Positions 1 through 6,984 are shown, numbered from the stretch's first letter. The stretch is 64,000 bases of DNA from Zhengella sp041738295 (GCA_041738295.1 JBGSQC010000157.1:1-64000), one strand, 5' to 3'. Numbers and translations are program-made. Notes: a model not told the origin generated them from the letters alone.

Positions 1-133
1 CCGTCTTCATCCCGGCTTCCTGCTCACGCAGAATCCCGATGATCTGTTCCTCAGTGAACCGTGATCGCTTCATGTTGTCCGTCTCCTGGTTGGGACGGAC
101 TCTACACAAATCTGGAGGAGCTTCAGGGTCTCA
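1..133 (-). mobile_element. IS3-family insertion sequence, left end with transposase OrfA start (runs off window)
   Basis: Read on the minus strand, an ATG at 73 opens MKRSRFTEEQIIGILREQEA, the characteristic N-terminus of IS3-family (IS407-like) OrfA transposases with a helix-turn-helix. Only 24 codons lie in the window. An AGGAG-type ribosome site sits just upstream. The outer end of the element probably lies at about 133-138, where the minus strand reads TGAGACCCTGAAGCTCC, a TGA-type terminus as expected for IS3 elements. The far end, and so any target duplication, cannot be seen. Confidence 0.8.
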
Positions 134-329
134 GGTCACCCGCCCGAATTTCGTGCAGGGCCTGAACGCGGTGACCGGCGGCAAGATCATCCCGGTTCCA
201 GGCGGCCTGCGCATCCTTGATGCGAGCGGCACAGCCATTGGTGCGGTGGGCGTGACGGGCGATACGTCGGACAATGACGAGATCGTCGCAACGGCCGGCA
301 TCGAAGCAGCCGGCCTCAAGGCGGGCTGA
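134..329 (+). pseudogene. GlcG/HbpS-type (DUF336) protein, C-terminal remnant truncated by the IS
   Basis: The open frame that ends at 329 encodes about 65 residues resembling the C-terminus of the heme-degrading/haem-binding HbpS and GlcG family, including a PVPGGLRIL segment and the glycine-rich IGAVGVTGDTSDNDE stretch. No start codon belonging to the family is present: the upstream part of the frame reads through the IS end. The simplest reading is that the IS inserted into this gene and removed the promoter and N-terminal half, leaving a dead 3' fragment. The function of the intact gene is only inferred from the family. Confidence 0.65.
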
Positions 330-335
330 CCGCCG

Positions 336-1295
336 TCAGAGTTTGCGCAAGGCCACTTCCTCGACCAGATGGTCGGCACCCTTGCGCAGGATGAGATCGG
401 CGCGCGGGCGGGTGGGAAGGATGTTTTCCTTCAGGTTCTTCAGGTTGATGTTGGCCCACAGCCCCTCGGCAATGGCGCGGGCGGCATCGGTTGGAAGTTG
501 CGAATAGCGGTGGAAGAAGCTTTCGGGGTTTGTGAAGGCGGTTTTCCGGAGCCGCATGAAGCGCTCGACATACCAATGGTGGATCAGCGGCTCTTCTGCA
601 TCGATGTAGATGGAGAAGTCGAAGAAGTCGGAGACGAAGGGTACCACCTTGCCGTCTTTCGGCAGGTCGCGCGTCTGCAGCACGTTGATGCCCTCAAAGA
701 TCAGGATGTCGGGACGGTCAACGATCTGGTACCTGCCCTCCAGCACATCATAGGTGAGGTGCGAATAGAGCGGAGCCTGCACGTTTGAGCGGCCCGACTT
801 GATGTCTGACAGGAATCGCAGCAGCGCCCCGACATCATAGCTCTCCGGAAAGCCCTTGCGGTCCATCAGGTTCTGGCGGCGCAATTCCTCGTTCGGCATC
901 AGGAAGCCGTCTGTGGTGACGAGGTCAACCTTGGGGCTCGACGGCCAGCGCGCCATCAATTCCTTGATGATGCGCGCAGTGGTGGATTTGCCGACAGCCA
1001 CGGACCCGGCAATGCCGATGATGAAGGGTGTCTTCATCGCATCATCGACATTGAGGAACTGCTTGCGCTGGGCAAACAGCAGCTGGCTCGCCTCGACATG
1101 CGAGGACAGCAGGCGCGACAGCGCCAGATAAATGCGCCTCACCTCGTCCAGATCAATCGGATCATCCAGGGATCGCAGGCGCTCAACTTCAGCAGCTGAC
1201 AGCGTCAGCGGTGTGCCGGCGCGAAACTCTGCCCAGCGTGACGCGGTGAAGAAGCGGTAGGGCGAATAACTTTCGCTGGCGCTCAGCTGGTCCAT
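336..1295 (-). CDS. coaA: Type I pantothenate kinase
   Basis: Phosphorylates pantothenate with ATP, the first step of coenzyme A synthesis in the cytoplasm. The protein of about 319 residues has the P-loop GIAGSVAVGKST at residues 94-105 and the family blocks TTDGFLMPN and FPESYD, with a length typical of bacterial CoaA. The ATG at 1295 is preferred because GGGAG lies seven bases upstream; a TTG four codons earlier is also open. It follows hisE on the same strand, separated by only 24 bp, and is probably the last gene of the his transcription unit. Confident call. Confidence 0.95.
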   Translation of the reverse strand: MDQLSASESYSPYRFFTASRWAEFRAGTPLTLSAAEVERLRSLDDPIDLDEVRRIYLALSRLLSSHVEASQLLFAQRKQFLNVDDAMKTPFIIGIAGSVAVGKSTTARIIKELMARWPSSPKVDLVTTDGFLMPNEELRRQNLMDRKGFPESYDVGALLRFLSDIKSGRSNVQAPLYSHLTYDVLEGRYQIVDRPDILIFEGINVLQTRDLPKDGKVVPFVSDFFDFSIYIDAEEPLIHHWYVERFMRLRKTAFTNPESFFHRYSQLPTDAARAIAEGLWANINLKNLKENILPTRPRADLILRKGADHLVEEVALRKL

Positions 1296-1319
1296 CCCGA
1301 CTCCCAAACCCGGGGTTGC

Positions 1320-1640
1320 TCACCCCTTGCGCGAGGCCTTTTCGGCAAGCCCGGACTGGCCGGTCCGCCGCTCAAGCTCCGCCATGACTTCGGCCAGCGG
1401 AACCTCCGACAGCGCCAGTACGACAAGCCAATGATAAAGCAGATCTGCGCTTTCGGAAATGATACCTTCGCGATTGCCGGAGACAGAAGCAATAACGGTT
1501 TCAACGGCTTCCTCGCCCAGCTTCTGGGCGGCCTTCTCCATTCCCTTTGCAAAGAGCTTTGCCGTCCAGGAATTCTCGTCACCGGAGCGCGCGCGCTCGG
1601 CAATGATCTGTTCGAGATCGGCAAGGGTGAAACTGCTCAT
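1320..1640 (-). CDS. hisE: Phosphoribosyl-ATP pyrophosphatase
   Basis: Hydrolyses phosphoribosyl-ATP to phosphoribosyl-AMP and pyrophosphate, the second step of histidine biosynthesis. The 106-residue stand-alone HisE fold is visible: an all-helical MazG-like protein with KLGEEAVETVIA followed by ESADLLYHWLV, which carry the acidic metal ligands. HisI is not fused and is not in this window. It lies downstream of hisF in the minus-strand his cluster, with the 27-bp repeat array between the two genes, and upstream of coaA. Confidence 0.95.
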   Translation of the reverse strand: MSSFTLADLEQIIAERARSGDENSWTAKLFAKGMEKAAQKLGEEAVETVIASVSGNREGIISESADLLYHWLVVLALSEVPLAEVMAELERRTGQSGLAEKASRKG

Positions 1641-1655
1641 GGTCTCGTCCTTTTA

Positions 1656-1736
1656 TCAGGCATGCGGGGCCAACCGCGTCTTTCATGCATGCGGGTCCAG
1701 CCGTAATTCTCAGGCATGCGGGTCCAGCCGCATGGG
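1656..1736 (-). repeat. Three 27-bp tandem copies of the hisF 3' end
   Basis: Units begin at 1656, 1683 and 1710, exactly 27 bp apart. Each opens with TCA and shares the core GCATGCGGGTCCAGCCG (the first copy has two changes). The copy at 1710 is the true hisF terminus, encoding PMRLDPHA and its stop. The other two fill the hisF-hisE gap. The unit is a multiple of three, but each copy carries the hisF stop, so the array lies after the hisF stop. It looks like slippage amplification of a gene end. Confidence 0.85.
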
Positions 1737-2492
1737 CAGACCGGCTTTCGCCATGTAGTCCTTGGCTTGGCTGATCGAATAGGTGCCGAAGTGGAAGATC
1801 GAGGCAGCGAGCACGGCAGCGGCGTGACCGTCGCGGATGCCCTCCACCATGTGATCAAGGTTCCCGACGCCGCCGGACGCGATCACTGGCACATGCACGG
1901 CATCGGCTATGGCGCGGGTCAGCGGTATGTCATAGCCGGCCTTGGTGCCGTCGCGGTCCATGGAGGTGAGCAGGATTTCGCCAGCCCCAAGATCAACGAC
2001 TTGCCGCGCAAATTCCACCGCATCGATGCCGGTGGCGGCGCGCCCGCCATGGGTGAAGATTTCCAAGCGGTCAGTCTCGCCCGGGCCAGACACTTTCTTG
2101 GCATCAATGGCAACGACAATGCACTGATTGCCGAATTTGTCGGCGGCCTCGGCGACAAACTGGGGATTCTTCACGGCAGCCGTGTTGATTGACACCTTGT
2201 CTGCACCAGCCAGAAGCAGCTTGCGGATGTCTGCGACCTGGCGCACGCCGCCGCCGACTGTCAGCGGCATGAAGCACTGTTCGGCGGTGCGGGCCACCAC
2301 GTCGAAAATGGTCTCGCGGTTGTCGGAAGACGCTGTGATGTCGAGGAAGGTCAGCTCGTCGGCGCCGGCGGCATCATAGGCCTTGGCCGCTTCCACCGGA
2401 TCGCCGGCGTCGATCAGGTCAACGAAATTGACGCCCTTGACGACGCGGCCGTCCTTGACGTCGAGGCAGGGGATGACACGGGCTTTCAGCAT
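1710..2492 (-). CDS. hisF: Imidazole glycerol phosphate synthase, cyclase subunit
   Basis: Forms IGP synthase with HisH, closing PRFAR and ammonia into imidazole glycerol phosphate and AICAR. The 260-residue TIM barrel starts MLKARVIPCLDVKDG, with catalytic Asp11 and Asp130 (VVAIDAKK) and the phosphate loops TVGGGVR and ASGGVGN. The ATG at 2492 fits family length; a GTG at 2519 would add a non-homologous extension read from an inserted palindrome. The start overlaps the stop of a 37-codon upstream frame that carries a second copy of the hisF start. The 3' end is amplified as a 27-bp repeat. Confidence 0.95.
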   Translation of the reverse strand: MLKARVIPCLDVKDGRVVKGVNFVDLIDAGDPVEAAKAYDAAGADELTFLDITASSDNRETIFDVVARTAEQCFMPLTVGGGVRQVADIRKLLLAGADKVSINTAAVKNPQFVAEAADKFGNQCIVVAIDAKKVSGPGETDRLEIFTHGGRAATGIDAVEFARQVVDLGAGEILLTSMDRDGTKAGYDIPLTRAIADAVHVPVIASGGVGNLDHMVEGIRDGHAAAVLAASIFHFGTYSISQAKDYMAKAGLPMRLDPHA

Positions 2493-2599
2493 GGGACGGC
2501 CGCCTTTTCGGTTCTGCACGTCCTCGCGGCTTCGCCGCTGCGGGCGCGCGGCCAGTCCTTCACATCACGAAAGGGAATGACACGGGCTTTGAGGGTCAT
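2451..2599 (-). repeat. Duplicated hisF start with inserted palindrome, forming a 37-codon leader frame
   Basis: Bases 2555-2590 repeat 2451-2486 (29 of 36 identical, 104 bp apart), so the first codons of hisF occur twice. The upstream copy starts with ATG at 2599, reads MTLKARVIPFRDVKD, runs through a palindrome and ends at TGA 2486-2488, overlapping the hisF ATG as ATGCTGA. The core at 2519-2546 (GCGGC-TTC-GCCGC hairpin) is also found at 3793-3820 before hisA, with 26 of 28 bases identical. An AAAGG lies upstream of the leader ATG. Whether the leader is translated is unknown. Confidence 0.75.
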
Positions 2600-2619
2600 G
2601 AAATTCAGGCCTTTGGAAA

Positions 2620-2991
2620 CTAGAGCGTATTTTCATCTTCCGTCCAAAGCACACCCTTATAGACTTCCATCTGCTGATCAAAGAGCAAAAAACCAGTTGA
2701 TGCAAATTCACGGATGCCGTGTCCTGTGATGGTGTGCAGCTCAAAGGGGCCAAGTCCATATTGTGTCAGGTGCACTGCTTCGAGACATGCCGCCGAATCA
2801 TCTTTGTCCAAGCTTGTGAGGGCGTTTACCTCGATTTTTCCGTAAAGCCGCCTCCATGCAGGAATGAGTCGCTGGTTTGCCTGTGACAATGTCGCCGGAT
2901 CATAGTGATGAAGTGCTACGAACAGCGCGCTTCGGACAACGGAGACCAACAAGTCGCGCCTTGGTCCGGGAAGTTCGCTGAAGTCCAGCAC
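2620..2991 (-). CDS. Hypothetical protein between hisA and hisF
   Basis: A 123-residue frame I do not recognise. It starts with GTG at 2991, three bases after the hisA stop, and ends 20 bases before the duplicated hisF leader. No signal peptide or membrane segment is apparent; the middle is mixed polar and the end is acidic (WTEDEN). Base composition is visibly more AT-rich than its neighbours, with motifs such as AAAAAACCAG. hisA and hisF are normally adjacent in this order of bacteria, so this gene is probably an acquired insertion. The start codon has poor ribosome-site spacing, and a later start is possible. Confidence 0.6.
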   Translation of the reverse strand: MLDFSELPGPRRDLLVSVVRSALFVALHHYDPATLSQANQRLIPAWRRLYGKIEVNALTSLDKDDSAACLEAVHLTQYGLGPFELHTITGHGIREFASTGFLLFDQQMEVYKGVLWTEDENTL

Positions 2992-2994
2992 TTC

Positions 2995-3768
2995 CTAACG
3001 CTCCTGTTCCTCAAATGCCGCGCCTTCCACACTGATCGTGCCCTTCAGGACGCCGAGCGCTTCGGCTGGGTCAATGCGGCCATCATAGAGCGCGCGGCCG
3101 GAAATCGCGCCTTCAAGCTTGGCGGCGTCCGGCATGGTCATTCGGACAATGTCGGCGATGGAGGCAAGGCCGCCCGAGGCTATGACGGGGATGGACACGG
3201 CATCGGCAAGCGCGATGGTTGATTCCCAGTTGATGCCGGTCAGCACGCCGTCGCGGTCAATGTCGGTGTAGATGATGGCGGAGACGCCCGCGCCTTCAAA
3301 CTTCTGCGCCAGTTCCACGACGCCAAGTGTGGAGGCTTCTGCCCAGCCCTCGACGGCGACGTAACCGCCCTTGGCATCAATGCCGACAGCAATCTTGCCG
3401 GGGAAGAGGCGGCAAGCCTCCTTTACCAGCTCCGGGTCGCGCACGGCCACTGTGCCGAGAATGACGCGGGCGAGGCCCTTTTCCAGCCAGCTTTCGATAT
3501 GGGCAAGCGTGCGGATCCCGCCACCGAGCTGCACCGGGTTTTTCGTGGAAGCGAGGATGCGCTCGACCGCCGCGCCATTGACCGACTGGCCCTCAAAGGC
3601 GCCGTTCAGGTCGACCACATGCAGCCACTCGAAACCCTGGTCCTCGAAGGCCTTTGCCTGAGCGCCGGGATCGTCATTGTAGACGGTGGCGGTGTGCATT
3701 TCGCCCAGCTTCAGGCGCACGCACTGGCCATCCTTGAGGTCGATGGCGGGGAAGAGGATTTTAACCAC
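2995..3768 (-). CDS. hisA: 1-(5-phosphoribosyl)-5-[(5-phosphoribosylamino)methylideneamino] imidazole-4-carboxamide isomerase
   Basis: Isomerises ProFAR to PRFAR, the substrate of HisFH. The 257-residue TIM barrel has VVKILFPAIDLKDG at its start, catalytic Asp10 and Asp131 (VGIDAKGG), and the phosphate loops QLGGGIR and ASGGLAS. The GTG at 3768 matches the family start. It overlaps the TAA of a 37-codon upstream frame (GTGGTTAA), so it may depend on coupled re-initiation, as no good ribosome site is close. An ATG at 3834 is also open but would add a palindrome-encoded basic extension. Confidence 0.93.
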   Translation of the reverse strand: MVKILFPAIDLKDGQCVRLKLGEMHTATVYNDDPGAQAKAFEDQGFEWLHVVDLNGAFEGQSVNGAAVERILASTKNPVQLGGGIRTLAHIESWLEKGLARVILGTVAVRDPELVKEACRLFPGKIAVGIDAKGGYVAVEGWAEASTLGVVELAQKFEGAGVSAIIYTDIDRDGVLTGINWESTIALADAVSIPVIASGGLASIADIVRMTMPDAAKLEGAISGRALYDGRIDPAEALGVLKGTISVEGAAFEEQER

Positions 3769-3874
3769 GGCCAGTGACTTTCTTGATTTGCGCGTCCTCG
3801 CGGCGTTGCCGCTGCGGGCGGCGCGGGGAACCATCCTTCAGGTCGATGGCGGGGAAGAGGATTTTGCGGGTCAT
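3728..3874 (-). repeat. Duplicated hisA start with inserted palindrome, forming a 37-codon leader frame
   Basis: Bases 3831-3865 repeat 3728-3762 with 34 of 35 identical at a spacing of 103 bp, so codons 3 to 14 of hisA are present twice. The upstream copy starts at ATG 3874, reads MTRKILFPAIDLKDG, passes through a basic tract (PRRPQRQRRED) encoded by the palindrome at 3793-3820, and ends at TAA 3761-3763 inside the hisA start. The frame is 114 nt, exactly the length of the hisF leader frame. The same palindrome core sits in both. Confidence 0.8.
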
Positions 3875-3916
3875 ATCTGCGGTTCCGGCTGGCAAGAGGG
3901 CACTTCGGTTGCGATG

Positions 3917-4024
3917 TCCCTCCCCTTGAGGGGAGGGATACAGGGTGGGGGTGCACGGCGCAACACGGTCATTTACCGCCACCCGGACCGGCTAGCCGGT
4001 CCGACCTCCCCTCAAGGGGGAGGT
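3917..4024. repeat. REP-like mosaic of three palindromes between hisH and hisA
   Basis: Three hairpins lie in a row: TCCCTCCCCT-TG-AGGGGAGGGA at 3917-3938 (10-bp stem), the perfect palindrome GGACCGGCTAGCCGGTCC at 3985-4002, and ACCTCCCC-TCAAG-GGGGAGGT at 4004-4024. The first and last arms are related, so the whole could fold as one cruciform. Similar CTCCCCTCAAGGGGAGG intergenic elements are common in Hyphomicrobiales genomes. It may trim or protect the his mRNA between hisH and hisA; that role is inference. Confidence 0.7.
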
Positions 4025-4034
4025 GGAAGGAAGT

Positions 4035-4685
4035 TCACGGCTTCCACCGCAAGAAATTGGCGATCAGGGCCAGGCCGAGCGCCTGGCTCTTTTCCGGGTG
4101 GAACTGAGTGCCAGCCTTGTTTTCATGCGCCACGGCAGCCGTCATGGCGCCGCCATAATCGGTCGTCGCCAGAACGTCGCCTGGGATTTCGGCATCCAGA
4201 TGGTAGGAGTGGACGAAATAGGCGTGGAGGCCATCGTCGCCGGTGCGGATGCCGCCAAACAGCGGATGGGAATGTTTCACGTGAATCGTGTTCCAGCCGA
4301 TTTGCGGTATCTTGAGGGCCGGGTCTGACGGCGTCATCAGCTTCACGTCGCCCTTGATCCAGCCGAAGCCCTGGGTAACGGTTTTTTCCAGCCCGCGCGA
4401 GCTCATGAGCTGCATGCCGACGCAGATGCCTAGGAAGGGCCGGCCCGCCTTGAGCACGGCTTCATCAATGGCGTCATGCATTCCCGGCACGGCATCGAGG
4501 CCAGCCTTGCAATCGGCATAGGCACCGACGCCCGGCAGCACGATGCGGTCGGCTGTGCGCACCCGGTCGGCGTCAGCCGTCAGGTCGATTTCGGCGGCGA
4601 TGCCTGCTTCGCGCGCGGCGCGCTCGAAGGCCTTGGTGGCCGAGCGCAGATTGCCCGAGCCGTAGTCGATGATGGCGACGCGCAT
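4035..4685 (-). CDS. hisH: Imidazole glycerol phosphate synthase, glutaminase subunit
   Basis: Releases ammonia from glutamine and channels it to HisF. The 216-residue class I amidotransferase has the nucleophile Cys88 in FLGICVGMQ and the His196-Pro-Glu198 pair (FHPEKS); the oxyanion strand PGVGAY is at 51-56. Its ATG overlaps the stop of the preceding DUF2628 gene by one base (TGATG on the minus strand), a sign of coupling. A parS-like palindrome is embedded in the coding sequence at 4273-4288. A REP-like mosaic separates it from hisA. Confidence 0.96.
   Translation of the reverse strand: MRVAIIDYGSGNLRSATKAFERAAREAGIAAEIDLTADADRVRTADRIVLPGVGAYADCKAGLDAVPGMHDAIDEAVLKAGRPFLGICVGMQLMSSRGLEKTVTQGFGWIKGDVKLMTPSDPALKIPQIGWNTIHVKHSHPLFGGIRTGDDGLHAYFVHSYHLDAEIPGDVLATTDYGGAMTAAVAHENKAGTQFHPEKSQALGLALIANFLRWKP
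4273..4288. other. parS: parS-like site (degenerate)
   Basis: TGTTTCACGTGAATCG differs from the ParB-binding consensus TGTTTCACGTGAAACA at two positions and keeps the central TTCACGTGAA. It lies within hisH, about 13 kb to the left of the proposed origin. The weak right half leaves it uncertain as a loading site. Confidence 0.5.
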
Positions 4686-5164
4686 CAGTGTTCTCCGGAA
4701 TAATCAAACAGGCCCATGAAGGGCTCTGGCGGCCGGCCGGACATGGCTGGCTTGAGCGGGGACACGGGCGCGGGTGGAGCCACTTCGTCGCCAGACATTC
4801 CGGCAGAATCAGTGAACCAGCGGATCTCGGCTTCCGCCGCATTGTCAGCTTGCACCAGACCCGTCTCCTGCCAGCCGCGACGGGCAAGGCCTGTGATCCG
4901 CATCGTGGTGGCTTCAAGGGCGACATAGAGCGAAACCAGCAGAGAGGTGACGGCAACGCCTGCTTCCGAGAGCCAGCCCTGGCGGGCGGCCAGCGACAGG
5001 AAAAGCGTCAGCGCCAGCACCATGGCGGCTTCAACCCATAGCCTGCGCCAAACCAGCCAGACGAGAGGCAGGACAAAGGCGAGGACGGAGAAGCCCTGGC
5101 CAATGAAAAGCGTGCGCTCCCCATCGCGGTCTGCCGGGGCCTCCATGACAACATAGGTGGCCAT
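4685..5164 (-). CDS. DUF2628 domain membrane protein of the his operon
   Basis: A 159-residue protein of the DUF2628 family, with an N-terminal soluble strand (MATYVVMEAP), hydrophobic segments at about 24-39, 45-59 and 67-84, and a proline-rich C-terminal tail. It lies four bases after hisB and touches hisH, a placement seen in many Hyphomicrobiales his clusters. No enzymatic motif is visible and the function is unknown; the position suggests co-expression with histidine biosynthesis, not necessarily a role in it. Confidence 0.85.
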   Translation of the reverse strand: MATYVVMEAPADRDGERTLFIGQGFSVLAFVLPLVWLVWRRLWVEAAMVLALTLFLSLAARQGWLSEAGVAVTSLLVSLYVALEATTMRITGLARRGWQETGLVQADNAAEAEIRWFTDSAGMSGDEVAPPAPVSPLKPAMSGRPPEPFMGLFDYSGEH

Positions 5165-5168
5165 GATC

Positions 5169-5768
5169 TCAGCCTTTCAGCGAACCCTTGGTGGAGGGAA
5201 TGGCATTGGCCTGACGCGGATCGATCTCCAGCGCCGTGCGCAGCACGCGGGCCACCGCCTTGAAGCAGGTCTCGGCGATGTGGTGGTTGTTGGCACCATA
5301 GTCGTTGCGGACATGCAGCGTGATGCCGGCATGCTGCGAAAAGGCCTGGAAGAATTCGCGCACCAGTTCGGTGTCGAAGGTGCCGATCTTGGGTGCGGAA
5401 AAATCCACGTTCCAGACAAGGAAGGGCCGGCCCGAAACGTCGATGCCGGCCGTCGTCATGGTCTCGTCCATGACAAGGTTGAGCGAGGCATAGCGCGTGA
5501 TGCCGCGCCGCTCGCCCAGCGCCTTGGCCAGCGCCTGACCCAGAGCAATGCCGGTGTCTTCCACTGTGTGGTGATCATCAATGTGAAGGTCGCCCACTGC
5601 CTTGACCGTCATGTCGATCAGCGAGTGGCGAGACAGCTGTTCCAGCATGTGATCGAAGAAGCCGACGCCGGTGGAAATCGAGTGCTTGCCGGACCCGTCA
5701 ATGGAAACCGAGACGGAAATCTCCGTCTCGTTCGTCTTGCGGGATACATCTGCGGAGCGCGCGCCCAT
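5169..5768 (-). CDS. hisB: Imidazoleglycerol-phosphate dehydratase
   Basis: Dehydrates imidazole glycerol phosphate to imidazole acetol phosphate with bound Mn2+. The 199-residue monofunctional form shows the duplicated metal-binding motifs HIDDHHTVEDTG and NNHHIAE and the block GVGFFDHMLEQLSRHS. The bifunctional phosphatase fusion of enterobacteria is absent. It is the first gene of the minus-strand his unit and is divergent from hslV, with 162 bp between the starts. The product order hisB-DUF2628-hisH-hisA-hisF-hisE covers the middle of the pathway. Confidence 0.96.
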   Translation of the reverse strand: MGARSADVSRKTNETEISVSVSIDGSGKHSISTGVGFFDHMLEQLSRHSLIDMTVKAVGDLHIDDHHTVEDTGIALGQALAKALGERRGITRYASLNLVMDETMTTAGIDVSGRPFLVWNVDFSAPKIGTFDTELVREFFQAFSQHAGITLHVRNDYGANNHHIAETCFKAVARVLRTALEIDPRQANAIPSTKGSLKG

Positions 5769-5857
5769 GGGTCTTGTCCTGAAGCTGGCTGTTTGTCGGT
5801 TAGCCTTCTAACAGTAGGCTCAAGGAATTGAAAGTTGGTTGCGCCTCTCGCTGCTGT

Positions 5858-5886
5858 TTGCAATCGGCTTCCGCTTTCATACATAA
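5858..5886 (+). promoter_or_regulatory. Candidate sigma-70-type promoter for hslV
   Basis: TTGCAA at 5858-5863 and ACATAA at 5881-5886 are separated by 17 bp and lie 45 bp before the hslV ATG. hslVU operons are often heat-shock controlled, but I see no convincing RpoH-type pair here. Confidence 0.35.
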
Positions 5887-5930
5887 GCAGGCAAGACAGG
5901 CGGCCGGATCGTGGCTGGCAGGAGTGACCG

Positions 5931-6479
5931 ATGAACGAAAAATCCATGCACGCGACCACCATCATCACGGTGCGCAAGGGCAACAAGGTGGTGATTGCCG
6001 GAGACGGCCAAGTGTCGCTCGGCCAGACGGTGATGAAGGGCAATGCGCGCAAGGTGCGGCGCATCGGCAAGGATGGCGCGGTGATTGCCGGATTTGCCGG
6101 AGCGACAGCCGACGCCTTCACCCTGCTGGAGCGGCTCGAAGTGAAGCTCGACCAGTATCCCGGCCAGCTGACGCGGGCCTGCGTGGAACTCGCCAAGGAC
6201 TGGCGCACCGACAAATATCTGCGCCAGCTGGAAGCCATGATGCTGGTTTGCGACAAGTCGGTCAGCCTTGCCGTCACCGGCAATGGGGACGTGCTGGAAC
6301 CCGAACTCGGCGTGATGGCCATCGGTTCGGGCGGCAATTATGCGCTGGCGGCGGCGCGCGCGCTTTACGACGTGGTTGATGATGCCGAGGAGATCGCGCG
6401 GCGCGCCATGGGCATTGCCGCAGACATCTGCGTCTACACCAATCACAACATCATCGTGGAAAGCATGGATGCCCAGTAA
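5931..6479 (+). CDS. hslV: ATP-dependent protease subunit HslV
   Basis: Proteolytic core of the HslUV (ClpQY) protease, a dodecamer related to proteasome beta subunits, acting in the cytoplasm on misfolded proteins. The 182-residue precursor has the propeptide MNEKSMHA followed by the catalytic Thr9 in TTIITVRKG, and the family block GSGGNYALAAARAL. It begins a plus-strand unit with a GNAT gene and hslU. The stop overlaps the GNAT start. Regulation by heat shock is expected from the family only. Confidence 0.97.
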   Translation: MNEKSMHATTIITVRKGNKVVIAGDGQVSLGQTVMKGNARKVRRIGKDGAVIAGFAGATADAFTLLERLEVKLDQYPGQLTRACVELAKDWRTDKYLRQLEAMMLVCDKSVSLAVTGNGDVLEPELGVMAIGSGGNYALAAARALYDVVDDAEEIARRAMGIAADICVYTNHNIIVESMDAQ

Positions 6480-6981
6480 ATCCGAGACCTATGGTTTCCG
6501 TGCGCTCGAGGAAACCGACCTGCCGCTGATGCGCCGCTGGATCGCCCAGCCGCACTGGCAGACATGGTGGGGCAAGCCTGATCGCGAGATCGAGGAGCTG
6601 GCAGCATCCATCGACAGCGATACGGTCGAGCCGATGATCGTGGAGCGAGACGGCCAACCGGTTGCCTTCGTTCAGTCCTACGACCCGCATCTTGAGGACG
6701 ACCATCCCTATCAGGACCAGCCCTTCGGGACGCTTGGCATCGACATCTCGATTGGCGATGAGGCCGAGACCGGCAAGGGCCTTGGCCCGGCCATCCTGGA
6801 TGCGCTGGCGGAGATCCTGTTTGACGAGGGTGCGACGCGCCTGGTGATCGATCCGCATCCCTCCAATGCCCGCGCCATCCGCGCCTATGCCAAGGCAGGC
6901 TTCGAGCCGATCGGCGAGCGAGACACCCCCTTTGGCCGCGTGGCCCTGATGGCACGCGACAATGTAGAAATGGAAGGCTGA
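6469..6981 (+). CDS. GNAT acetyltransferase, AAC(6')-like, inside the hslVU operon
   Basis: A 170-residue acetyltransferase whose layout follows aminoglycoside 6'-N-acetyltransferases of the AacA4/IucB type: an N-terminal RWIAQPHWQTWWG block, then GTLGIDISIG, the acetyl-CoA loop TGKGLGPAIL, and DPHPSNARAIRAYAKAGFE. The ATG at 6469 overlaps hslV by 11 bp, and the stop is three bases before hslU, so it is translated within the protease operon. The natural substrate is unknown; membership of the AAC family does not show drug resistance. Confidence 0.85.
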   Translation: MPSKSETYGFRALEETDLPLMRRWIAQPHWQTWWGKPDREIEELAASIDSDTVEPMIVERDGQPVAFVQSYDPHLEDDHPYQDQPFGTLGIDISIGDEAETGKGLGPAILDALAEILFDEGATRLVIDPHPSNARAIRAYAKAGFEPIGERDTPFGRVALMARDNVEMEG

Positions 6982-6984
6982 CCC

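Noticed and set aside
3769..3834. An N-terminally extended HisA starting at ATG 3834
   Set aside because: The added residues are encoded by the palindrome and are absent from the family; kept only as an alternative.
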